From: Afipia sp.
Lineage (GTDB): Bacteria; Pseudomonadota; Alphaproteobacteria; Rhizobiales; Xanthobacteraceae
Assembly (NCBI GenBank): GCA_026400415.1
Contig: JAPLPA010000084.1
Location: 1-8,746 of the forward strand
Length of the DNA stretch: 8,746 nucleotides
Direction of reading: 5' to 3'
A model generated the notes under the pieces. The model saw nothing but the letters and a program-made list of their open reading frames with translations. It did not search any database and had not been told where the DNA came from. Position 1 is the first letter of the stretch, and each line of letters begins with the position of its first letter. Shown here piece by piece: positions 1-5,837 of the stretch. Position numbers and translations under genes: made by a program.

Positions 1-1
1 A

Positions 2-949
2 GTCCTTGCGGCAGCCGTCCTGATGCTGTTCACAGGCTTTGCGGTCGCCAAAAGCACCATACCCTTGCCGAGGCCTCGCCCTGCGGATGCGCCTAAAGCC
101 GAACCCGCGCCGGTCGCCGAAGAAGCCCCCAATGCCAGCCAGCAACCGGACGAAGTCAAACCGGAAGCGACCGAAGCCAAGCCGCCTGAGCCGTCGGCAT
201 GCCGGCTGGCGTTGACGGAAACAATCGCAATTGCGCCTTCTATCCCGCCGATTAAAGGTCCGGGCGCTTGCGGAGGTGACGATCTGGTGCGGCTCGAAGC
301 TGTCGTGATTGCGGATAACCAAAAGGTGCCGGTCAAGCCCGCTGCAATCCTGCGATGCACGATGGCAACCGCAATCGCCGATTGGGTTCGCACCGATATG
401 GCGCCGTTGGCTGTGAGCCTCGGCACGCGCCTCGCCGAGCTCGATAATTTCGACTCCTTCGAGTGCCGTGGCCGCAACCGTGTCAAAGGCGCGCGATTGT
501 CCGAGCACGGACTTGCCAATGCGCTCGATGTGCGCGGTCTCAAGCTAGCCAATGGCGGCTCAATCTCGCTGACTGATCGCAACGTATCGCGCGAGACCCG
601 CGAAACGGTGCTGCATAGTGTTTGCACGCGATTCATGACCGTGCTCGGCCCCGGCTCCGACTGGTATCACGAGGACCACATCCATCTCGATCTGGCCGAA
701 CGGCGCAACAACTACAAAATCTGCCAGTGGGGTGTCTACGATCCGCTGCCGGTCATCGCGCCATTGATGCCTGCGGACCGGCCGGAGGAAGCGCCGCCGC
801 GTCTCACCGATGACGAGAAGGCAGCGCTTGAAAAATCTGCAGCATCGTCAGTCGTGCCCGATGAATCCGCGCCGGAGGCTGTGGAGGAGGAGCGCAAGCC
901 CGCCGACACTGTTCAGGACAAGCCCGCGCGTCAAAAGCCGCGCAAATAA
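2..949 (+). CDS. Extensin-like C-terminal domain protein, 5'-partial
   Basis: The reading frame is open to the left window edge. The first visible residues (VLAAAVLMLFTGFAVA) look like the core of a signal peptide, so the true start is upstream and the ATG at 23 is probably internal. Counting from that Met, residues 11-58 form a Pro/Glu/Ala-rich, probably disordered linker. The conserved domain runs from about 60 to 240 and contains six cysteines (first four at 60, 83, 112 and 148), suggesting disulfides in the periplasm. Two motifs, SEHGLANALD (His162, Asp169) and DWYHEDHIHLDL (His216, His219, His221), match the metal-binding pattern of the LAS/M15 peptidase fold to which extensin-like domains are related. 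A peptidoglycan peptidase or binding role is therefore plausible but inferred. The last ~60 residues are a charged, low-complexity tail. A strong terminator begins at the stop codon. Domain assignment is confident; enzymatic function is not. Confidence 0.85.
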   Translation, partial: VLAAAVLMLFTGFAVAKSTIPLPRPRPADAPKAEPAPVAEEAPNASQQPDEVKPEATEAKPPEPSACRLALTETIAIAPSIPPIKGPGACGGDDLVRLEAVVIADNQKVPVKPAAILRCTMATAIADWVRTDMAPLAVSLGTRLAELDNFDSFECRGRNRVKGARLSEHGLANALDVRGLKLANGGSISLTDRNVSRETRETVLHSVCTRFMTVLGPGSDWYHEDHIHLDLAERRNNYKICQWGVYDPLPVIAPLMPADRPEEAPPRLTDDEKAALEKSAASSVVPDESAPEAVEEERKPADTVQDKPARQKPRK

Positions 950-975
950 AAAGCGCCGGAGGTCCGGCGCTTTTT
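948..975. terminator. Bidirectional intrinsic terminator
   Basis: Perfect inverted repeat: five A, GCGCCGGA (953-960), loop GG, TCCGGCGC (963-970), five T. It begins inside the TAA of the extensin-like gene. Because it carries an A-tract on one side and a T-tract on the other, it can stop transcription both from that gene and from the converging transpeptidase gene on the minus strand. Confidence 0.9.
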
Positions 976-999
976 ACTGTTTCAAATCGGAATGTGAAA

Positions 1000-1561
1000 T
1001 TACTGCGAAGCCGTTCCGCCGAAAGCGCCTTGCAGCGCCATTTTGGAATTGTACGGCGAGTCGCCCTGCTTGGGGTCGAGTACGACGACAACGGTGTTCA
1101 TCTTCGCGCGCGAATACAGATCGATGACATCCTCGTTGGTCATGCGGATGCAGCCCGACGAAATCGATGAGCCGATCATTTCCGGCGTCGGATGTCGGCG
1201 TCCACTTCGGCCATTCAGCCATATTGCCGACCTTGGCGATGCCCGAGAATGCGAGGGCTTCTTCGCCCACCGTGATGCCGTAACGAGTCGCCTTGCCGCC
1301 TTCCTGCCCGTCATAGAGATAGTGGTTGTCGGAATCGACGACGATCGAGCCCGGCAATTCCTTGCGATGATAGGTGACGATGGCGCGGCGGAACGGCGGC
1401 GCGACCGACACCTTGTCGTAGGTCGCCTTCGCAAGAAGCTCCTTGTCGCGTGGTTTCAGGCTGGCTTCTGGAGACTTCTCGAACGTGGTCGATGTCTGCA
1501 TGCAGCCGGCCAGCGCCAGACCTGCGGACAGAAGGATTATTTTCGAGATGAGCGAGGACAT
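1000..1561 (-). pseudogene. L,D-transpeptidase (ErfK/YbiS/YcfS/YnhG) lipoprotein, inactivated by out-of-frame deletion
   Basis: The protein starts at the ATG ending at 1561 with a lipoprotein signal: Met-Ser-Ser, a hydrophobic core, and lipobox LAGC with the lipidated Cys at residue 20. It then parallels the paralogue at 1802-2419 (LKPRDKELLAKATYDKV, HRKELPGSIVVDSDNHYLY, GITVGEEAL) as far as EWPKWTPTS. There the frame breaks, at about 1181-1192. The homologous C-terminal part (SSISSGCIRMTNEDVIDLY to the TAA at 1000) continues in another frame. Measured between the shared Trp and Ile-Gly codons, this copy is 34 nt where the paralogue has 159, so about 125 nt are missing. The lost segment includes the GGPDNPMGSRA and RIHGTN blocks, and so the catalytic His. 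Read through, the first frame runs into nonsense to about 974. No active enzyme can be made. A sequencing slip cannot explain the loss, but a misassembly between similar copies could. Confidence 0.85.
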
Positions 1562-1578
1562 TCCTGAATTCCAATGTC

Positions 1579-1605
1579 GAATCTGGCGTGTCACACGCCG
1601 AATCT
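1579..1605. promoter_or_regulatory. Palindrome flanked by direct repeats in the leader of the transpeptidase pseudogene
   Basis: GGCGTG (1585-1590), spacer TCA, CACGCC (1594-1599) form a perfect 6-bp inverted repeat. It is flanked on each side by GAATCT (1579-1584 and 1600-1605). It lies 18-44 nt upstream of the minus-strand ATG at 1561, where an operator or leader hairpin could sit. No regulator can be named. Confidence 0.35.
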
Positions 1606-1683
1606 AGCCTGCAGAAGTTTCTAATTTCGTGAACTTCTATTTGCGCTGAAACGCGTCGCGTTTCCAGCATTTCGGTGTTGGTT

Positions 1684-1712
1684 TTGCTACGCAACACGCC
1701 GCCTGTGACTTT
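1684..1712 (-). promoter_or_regulatory. Conserved upstream block of transpeptidase copy 1
   Basis: TTGCTACGCA (1684-1693) followed by CTGTGACTTT (1703-1712), as written on the plus strand, recurs upstream of the other transpeptidase copy at 2547-2574. In this copy TTGC-TAC-GCAA is a perfect 4-bp inverted repeat. A second shared block, GAAACTTCTG on the minus strand, lies at 1621-1612 here and 2519-2510 there, followed at similar spacing by AT-rich hexamers (TAGATT, TATAGT) that could be -10 elements. This points to a duplicated promoter or regulator site. No function is established. Confidence 0.4.
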
Positions 1713-1746
1713 CCGGGTTCATGTGGCGAGTTGTCGCACCCAGACG

Positions 1747-1774
1747 AAAAAAGCGCCGGTTTGACCGGCGCTTT
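1747..1774 (-). terminator. Intrinsic terminator of transpeptidase copy 2
   Basis: AAAGCGCCGGT (1750-1760), loop TTG, ACCGGCGCTTT (1764-1774) form an 11-bp stem. On the minus strand it ends in a run of six T (1752-1747). It lies about 30 nt beyond the stop codon at 1802, so each transpeptidase copy has its own terminator and the two are separate transcription units. Confidence 0.85.
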
Positions 1775-1801
1775 CAGCTGAAATTCACGATGGACAGACG
1801 G

Positions 1802-2419
1802 TTACATCGTGCCGCCGCTCTGAAGCGCCATTTTGGAATTGTACGGCGAGTCGCCCTGTTTCGGATCGAGCACCACAACCACGGTTCCGACCTTGACCTT
1901 GCCGTAGAGGTCGATGACGTCCTCGTTGGTCAGGCGGATGCAGCCCGACGAAATCGACGCGCCGATATATTCCGGCTGGTTGGTGCCGTGAATGCGGAAC
2001 AGCGTGTCCTTGCCACCGGAATAGAGGTAGATCGCGCGCGACCCCATTGGATTGTCGGGACCGCCCTTGACGAAGGTCGGCACGCCGAGCCGCGAAATCT
2101 CGCTCTTGGTGGGGTGCCAATCCGGCCATTCGGTCATGCCGCCAACCTTGGCGATCCCTGACCAGGCCATCGCTTCCTCCCCGACCGTAATGCCGTAGCG
2201 AAGCGCCTTGCCGCCTTCCATCACGTAATAAAGATAGTGATTGTCTGAATCGACAACGATCGAGCCCGGCAATTCCTTGCGGTGGTAATCCACAATGGCG
2301 CGGCGAAAAGGCTGCGCGACCGGAACCTTGTCGTAGCTGACCTTGGCCAGATATTCCTTGTCGCGCGGCTTCAGCGTCGCGTCCGAGGTCGCCTCGAATT
2401 TGGAAGCAACGGAGGTCAT
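1802..2419 (-). CDS. L,D-transpeptidase (ErfK/YbiS/YcfS/YnhG) lacking a recognisable signal peptide
   Basis: From the ATG at 2419 this encodes 205 residues. Known members of this family cross-link peptidoglycan stem peptides (3-3 links) or anchor lipoproteins in the periplasm, using a catalytic Cys. The visible signature is complete: LPGSIVVDSDNHYLYY (~50-65), GITVGEEA (76-83), GGPDNPMGSRAIYLY (~119-133), FRIHGTN (His144) and SISSGCIRLTNEDV (Cys160, Arg162). An in-frame GTG at 2500 would add 27 residues (GSGLRRIVLLRPCGVV...). These do not resemble a signal peptide because two Arg and a Pro break the hydrophobic run. That GTG also overlaps a TATAGT that could be the -10, so I prefer 2419. No other frame just upstream encodes a signal sequence or lipobox. 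The paralogue at 1000-1561 has one, so the export signal here may have been lost, leaving a sound catalytic domain that may not reach its substrate. Confidence 0.75.
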   Translation of the reverse strand: MTSVASKFEATSDATLKPRDKEYLAKVSYDKVPVAQPFRRAIVDYHRKELPGSIVVDSDNHYLYYVMEGGKALRYGITVGEEAMAWSGIAKVGGMTEWPDWHPTKSEISRLGVPTFVKGGPDNPMGSRAIYLYSGGKDTLFRIHGTNQPEYIGASISSGCIRLTNEDVIDLYGKVKVGTVVVVLDPKQGDSPYNSKMALQSGGTM

Positions 2420-2498
2420 GAACTGGCTTTCGAAAAAATTGTCGCGCGTCACCACGCCACATGGCCTTAACAGCACGATTCTGCGCAGGCCGCTGCCC

Positions 2499-2574
2499 AC
2501 TATAAACGCCAGAAGTTTCCAATTTTCCAGTCATTCTCCGGTGATGTTGCTACGCAGCGGCCAGCTGTGACTTT
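2499..2574 (-). promoter_or_regulatory. Putative promoter region of transpeptidase copy 2
   Basis: It contains the blocks shared with the other copy (CTGTGACTTT at 2565-2574, TTGCTACGCA at 2547-2556, and minus-strand GAAACTTCTG at 2519-2510), then TATAGT at 2504-2499, a good -10 match. No convincing -35 is seen. Transcription from here would start near 2492, leaving a leader of about 70 nt to the ATG at 2419. Confidence 0.4.
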
Positions 2575-2721
2575 GCTGCCGCACCCAGCAAAACCTCACG
2601 TGAATGTGCTGATTTTCGGAGCAGAATCCGGTCTCCGGGCGGTGGCTCAGGCCGCGTAGTCCGGCATTTTCGAGCCGTCCAGCCGGATGTCCGAGGTTCG
2701 GCTTTGGTCATCAGGAACCCG

Positions 2722-2794
2722 GATGGGACCCATCGTCGGACCTGTCGGCGGGAATCGGCGCAATTTGCGCTTTGAAGCCAGATGGCCGACAGGT
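2722..2794 (+). promoter_or_regulatory. Nested inverted repeats in the corA leader
   Basis: Three inverted repeats lie in a row upstream of corA: GATGGG-A-CCCATC (2722-2734); a perfect 10-bp pair ACCTGTCGGC (2740-2749) / GCCGACAGGT (2785-2794); and inside its loop GCGCAA-T-TTGCGC (2758-2770), followed by TTT. The outer pair could fold as an RNA stem ending 20 nt before the Shine-Dalgarno at 2815-2818. The two with 1-nt spacers are better read as protein-binding palindromes. Mg2+ transporter genes are often controlled by leader RNAs, but I do not recognise a known M-box or other riboswitch consensus here. The rest of the 2501-2824 gap holds no supported gene. Confidence 0.4.
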
Positions 2795-2824
2795 TGTCCA
2801 ACGCGCGCGTTTCCGGAGCGGTCC

Positions 2825-3753
2825 ATGCTGTCAGTGTTTGTGCCAACTGCCTCCTCGTTGAAGCGGCTCGAGACCGTCGAGGCCGACGCGCTGCCGTCGA
2901 ACGCCGTCTGGATCGACCTGAAATCTCCCTCACCCGGCGAGGATAAGGCGGTCGAGAAGCTGGTCGGCATCGAGATCCCGACCCGCGAGGACATGCAGGA
3001 AATCGAAATTTCCAGCCGTCTTTATGTCGAGAATAACGCGCGCTACATGACCGCGACCCTGATGTGCGCGGCGGACTCCCACGCTCCGCGCACCACGCCC
3101 GTCACATTCATTCTCACCGACCATCGCCTTGTTACCGTGCGCTACGACGAACCGAAACCGTTCGCGCTGATCGCGGCGAAACTCGCGCGCAACTGCGCGC
3201 CGAACATCACCGGCGACGCCGTGTTGCTCGAATTGCTCGACGGCGTGATCGACCGCTGCGCCGATATGCTGGAGCGCACCGGTGCCGACGTCGACGCCGG
3301 GTCGTCGCAGATTTTCGAACCATCGGCCGAGCGCGGCCACGCGGCGACGTATTCGCAAATCCTGCTCACCACTCGATCGGCCGGCTGATTTCATTCGTGC
3401 TGGTGGAGACCGACACTGGGCGCTGGACCAAGGACCAGAAGGCGCAGTTCAAGACCCAGCAGCGCGACATCGCCTCGCTCACCGATCACGCCTCCTATCT
3501 GTCGAACAAGATCACATTCGTGCTCGACGCGATGCTTGGCGTCGTCAACCTCGAGCAGAACAACATCATCAAGCTGTTCTCCGTGATGGCCGTGGTGCTG
3601 ATGCCGCCGACGCTCATTGCGTCGATCTACGGCATGAACTTCAAGACCATGCCGGAGCTTGAACACCCATGGGGCTATCCGATCGCGCTTGTGGCGATGC
3701 TGCTCGCGGCCGTGTTGCCCTATGCGTTTTTCAAGTGGAAGCGGTGGTTGTAG
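2825..3753 (+). pseudogene. corA: CorA-family divalent cation transporter, frameshifted
   Basis: The family forms pentameric Mg2+/Co2+ channels in the inner membrane. The start ATG at 2825 follows GGAG (2815-2818) at a 6-nt spacing. The N-terminal cytoplasmic domain reads normally (MLSVFVPTASSLKRLE, AVWIDLKSPSPGEDKAVEKL, IEIPTREDMQEIE) to about YSQILLT near 3370, then stops at TGA 3386-3388. The remaining CorA sequence continues in a different frame from about HSIGRLISF: RWTKDQKAQFKTQQRDIASLTDHASYLS, the stalk NLEQNNIIKLFSVMAVVLMPPTLIASIYGMNF with the signature GMN, and a second membrane helix (YPIALVAMLLAAVLPYAF) to TAG at 3751-3753. From memory, homologues have about 16 extra residues here (a segment like IGRxGDLxSKxRESL), so I infer an out-of-frame deletion of roughly 50 nt at about 3364-3376. 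The first-frame product would lack both membrane helices. It converges on the SDR gene with only 9 nt between stops. Confidence 0.85.
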
Positions 3754-3762
3754 TTCAATCCG

Positions 3763-4524
3763 CTAAACGTGCTGGCCGCCGTTGATGTGGATTTCCGCGC
3801 CGTTTACGTAAGACGATGTTTCGGTGCACAGCACGTAAATGATCTTTGCAACTTCATCGGGCGTGCCGAGACGATTGAGAGGAATCTGTTCGTCGACGAT
3901 TTTCTCCGTGCCGGGAGAAAGAATCGACGTATCGATCTCGCCCGGCGCAATCGCATTGACGCGCACGCCGACGCGGCCGAAATCGGCAGCCATTTCTCTC
4001 GTGAGAGAAGCCAGCGCGGCCTTCGATGTCGCGTAGGCCGCGCCCGCAAATGGATGCACGCGCGAGCCTGCAATCGACGTGACGTTCACGACGGAGCCTT
4101 TGGCGGCCTTCAGCTCGTTCAGAAGTCCGCGCGCCATCATGATCGGCGCGAAGAAATTCACATGAAACACCTGCGCCCATGTGTCCATTTCGGTGTCGAT
4201 CGTGCCCATGCGCGTGCCGCCTTCGGCTTTCGGCGAAATCGCTGCGTTGTTCACCAGCGCATGCAACTCGCCCCCGATGCGATCTTTCACTTCGGCGATG
4301 GCGCGTTCGGTATCCTTGGCGTCGGCAAGATCGACCTGGATATGATCTTCCGGTCCGGCACCCCAAGGACATTGTTCGGGAAACGGATGCCGCGAACATG
4401 TCAGAACCCGCCAGCCGGCACTCGCAAAACGGATCACGGTCGCGTGGCCAATCCCGCGGCTTGCGCCGGTCAAAAGCATGGTGCGCCGGGAGTTGTTGGA
4501 TTCAACAGAAGTGGAATGAGGCAT
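3763..4524 (-). CDS. SDR-family NAD(P)-dependent oxidoreductase
   Basis: This is a 253-residue classical short-chain dehydrogenase/reductase with a Rossmann fold. It shows the cofactor glycine motif TGASRGIG (19-26), the NNAAIS motif (92-97), the structural Asn123, and a catalytic set Ser150, Tyr164 and Lys168 (YATSK). NAIAPGEIDT and NGAEIHINGGQHV at the C-terminus are the usual SDR closing motifs. Length is typical of the classical class. No membrane segment or signal is seen, so it is cytoplasmic. The substrate cannot be told from sequence. It follows pdxH on the same strand after a 65-nt gap, and a consensus TATAAT in that gap suggests it also has its own promoter. The pairing with pdxH gives no clear functional link. 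Family call is very secure, specificity unknown. Confidence 0.92.
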   Translation of the reverse strand: MPHSTSVESNNSRRTMLLTGASRGIGHATVIRFASAGWRVLTCSRHPFPEQCPWGAGPEDHIQVDLADAKDTERAIAEVKDRIGGELHALVNNAAISPKAEGGTRMGTIDTEMDTWAQVFHVNFFAPIMMARGLLNELKAAKGSVVNVTSIAGSRVHPFAGAAYATSKAALASLTREMAADFGRVGVRVNAIAPGEIDTSILSPGTEKIVDEQIPLNRLGTPDEVAKIIYVLCTETSSYVNGAEIHINGGQHV

Positions 4525-4568
4525 GTCAGCAATGTCGCCTTTCGGCGTGCGAGTTCAAGGTCAGGCAG

Positions 4569-4603
4569 ATTATAATGAATAGAGCCTTGTCATGGATAGA
4601 GCC
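4569..4603 (-). promoter_or_regulatory. Candidate SDR promoter with direct repeat across the pdxH stop
   Basis: On the minus strand a perfect TATAAT (4574-4569) lies 38-45 nt upstream of the expected SDR leader end, predicting a start near 4562 and a leader of about 38 nt. ATGACA is -35-like but only 13 nt away, so the -35 is unclear. The same stretch carries GGCTCTATCCAT (4603-4592, over the last pdxH codons) and GGCTCTATTCAT (4586-4575), an 11/12 direct repeat with a 17-nt period. Confidence 0.4.
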
Positions 4604-5222
4604 GCGTCTTGGCCCAGTTTGCATTTGCATCGCGCGTGAATTCGATGCGGTCGTGCAGACGAAACGGCCTGTCGTGCCAGAACTCGAACGACAAAGGCGC
4701 AATTCGCCATCCGCTCCAGCCTTGCGGGCGCGGTACATCGCCCACGGCATATTTGGCGGCATTCAGCGCAATGGCCTTTTCAAACGCCATGCGGCTTTCC
4801 AGCGGCTTGGATTGCTGGCTCGCCCATGCGCCGATCTGCGCTTGCTTGGGCCGCGTTGCGAAATAGGCGTCGGCCTCCTCAGAAGTGACTGGCGTGACCG
4901 TGCCGCGCACGCGGATTTGCCGGCGCAGCGACTTCCAGTGAAACAGAATCGCTGCCTTCGGGTTGGCGGCAAGTTCGCGGCCCTTGGCGCTGTCGATGTG
5001 GCTGTAAAAAACAAAACCTTCCGCGTCGTAACCCTTGAGGAGCACCATGCGGACATCGGGCAGGCCCGACTTGTCGACGGTCGCCAGCGCCATGGCGTTC
5101 GGGTCGTTCGGCTCGGATTTTACCGCTTCCGAAAACCATGCGGCAAAAAGGCCAAAGGGCTCCTGAGCCTCTGTAAAATCACCGGAAATTAACGGGTGTT
5201 TGATCTGCTCTGGACTGTTCAT
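4590..5222 (-). CDS. pdxH: Pyridoxamine/pyridoxine 5'-phosphate oxidase
   Basis: This is the FMN-dependent enzyme that oxidises pyridoxamine- or pyridoxine-5'-phosphate to pyridoxal 5'-phosphate, the last step of B6 synthesis and salvage, in the cytoplasm. It is 210 residues, normal for the family. Visible family blocks are NAMALATVDKSGLPDVRMVLLK (FMN-binding region, ~42-63), GFVFYSHIDSAKGRELAANP, LFHWKSLRRQIRVRG (93-107), ATRPKQAQIGAWAS (~122-135), and the C-terminal WSGWRIAPLSFEFWHDR with FRLHDR. Arg188 and His190 correspond to the substrate-binding Arg197/His199 of the E. coli enzyme. It ends in RLYP, as Bradyrhizobium-type homologues tend to. The start at 5222 gives the typical MNSPEQIKHPL N-terminus, although no strong Shine-Dalgarno precedes it. 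It is transcribed away from the lipoprotein gene at 5331. Confidence 0.96.
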   Translation of the reverse strand: MNSPEQIKHPLISGDFTEAQEPFGLFAAWFSEAVKSEPNDPNAMALATVDKSGLPDVRMVLLKGYDAEGFVFYSHIDSAKGRELAANPKAAILFHWKSLRRQIRVRGTVTPVTSEEADAYFATRPKQAQIGAWASQQSKPLESRMAFEKAIALNAAKYAVGDVPRPQGWSGWRIAPLSFEFWHDRPFRLHDRIEFTRDANANWAKTRLYP

Positions 5223-5281
5223 GTCTGGAGTGCCCGATTGACTCGTTTTGCGCCCATTTGCGCCCTGCCTGCTGATCGCAG

Positions 5282-5296
5282 ACCCTCATATAGGGT
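5282..5296. promoter_or_regulatory. Palindromic -10 region shared by pdxH and the divergent lipoprotein gene
   Basis: ACCCT-CATAT-AGGGT is a 5-bp inverted repeat. Read rightwards it contains TATAGG (5289-5294), predicting a start near 5301 and a ~30-nt leader to the ATG at 5331. Read leftwards it contains TATATG (5292-5287), predicting a start near 5280 and a ~58-nt leader to pdxH. The two -10 candidates overlap, so polymerase could serve only one direction at a time. No good -35 boxes are seen. Confidence 0.45.
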
Positions 5297-5330
5297 ACGC
5301 GCGGGCTTCGGCCTATCGCCGATCCGGCGA

Positions 5331-5759
5331 ATGGCCATGCTGCTGGCGGTGATTGCGATCGGCGCAACCGAGGGTGGCTGCAGCTTCCGGCTCGGCTCGA
5401 TGTTCGACAAGGACAAGGGCGACGCCTCCGATGTGACCGGTTCGATCGGGCCGGTTGCGCGGGTTAGCGACGATACAAATCTGACGGATGCCGACATGGC
5501 GCTGGCGCGGAATGCGGCCTCTGACATTTTGAGCCGGGGCGGCAAAGATGCCAGCCAGCCTTGGGAAAATCCCGAGACCGGCGCGCGAGGTTCGGTGACG
5601 CCGCTTGCGACCACTTATGCTTCGGAAGGCAAGGTCTGCCGGGATTTTCTGGCGAGCTATGTGCGCGGCACCAATGAGGGCTGGCTGCAGGGCGAAGCCT
5701 GTCAGCAAGGCCAGGGACCATGGCAGATTCGCCAGATGAAACCCTGGAAACGAAGCTAG
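5331..5759 (+). CDS. RT0821/Lpp0805-type surface lipoprotein (17-kDa-antigen-like)
   Basis: This encodes 142 residues from the ATG at 5331. The frame is open further upstream, but the putative promoter at 5289 and the hydrophobic start (AMLLAVIAIGATEGGC) favour this ATG. Met3 at 5337 is an alternative. A lipobox-like TEGGC would be cleaved before Cys17 and the protein lipid-anchored, although Glu-Gly-Gly is a weak lipobox. After a charged linker (FDKDKGDASDVTGSIG), the conserved C-terminal domain reads WENPETGARGSVTPLATTYASEGKVCRDF and ends WLQGEACQQGQGPWQIRQMKPW. Cys103 and Cys124 could form a disulfide. This pattern is that of the alphaproteobacterial surface protein family named after RT0821/Lpp0805. 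The role is unknown, presumably in the outer membrane. It lies 78 nt upstream of the dnaJ-like gene and may be cotranscribed. Confidence 0.82.
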   Translation: MAMLLAVIAIGATEGGCSFRLGSMFDKDKGDASDVTGSIGPVARVSDDTNLTDADMALARNAASDILSRGGKDASQPWENPETGARGSVTPLATTYASEGKVCRDFLASYVRGTNEGWLQGEACQQGQGPWQIRQMKPWKRS

Positions 5760-5764
5760 GCAAT

Positions 5765-5814
5765 CCGGACAAAAAGCTGGCTGCATTACGGGGTGGGGAC
5801 AATCGTCCGGTTTT
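5765..5814 (+). terminator. Weak terminator or attenuator between the lipoprotein and dnaJ-like genes
   Basis: CCGGAC (5765-5770) and GTCCGG (5805-5810) are perfect complements followed by TTTT. The loop is long (34 nt) and contains the competing short hairpin GGAC-AATC-GTCC (5797-5808). This could lower rather than stop transcription into the dnaJ-like gene. Confidence 0.3.
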
Positions 5815-5837
5815 GAATTCCGTGAGGGAGAGAGTTG

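Noticed and set aside
2420..2500. A GTG start at 2500 for transpeptidase copy 2
   Set aside because: It overlaps a likely -10 hexamer and adds no plausible signal peptide. It is kept only as an alternative.
2687..2824. An N-terminal extension of CorA from the ATG at 2687
   Set aside because: The extra 46 residues (SEVRLWSSGTRMGPIVGPVG...) are unlike CorA, and the ATG at 2825 has a good Shine-Dalgarno. The stretch is better read as leader.
3360..3390. Programmed ribosomal frameshifting in corA
   Set aside because: No slippery heptamer or downstream stem was found, and a stretch of family sequence seems to be missing at the junction, so a deletion explains it better.
3769..4575. A 268-codon open frame on the plus strand opposite the SDR gene
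   Set aside because: The SDR on the other strand has every family motif, and this translation shows none.
4179..5192. A 337-codon open frame on the plus strand opposite pdxH and the SDR gene
   Set aside because: It is antisense to two well-recognised genes, its translation is Arg/Cys/Ser-rich without domain features, and long antisense frames are common in GC-rich DNA.
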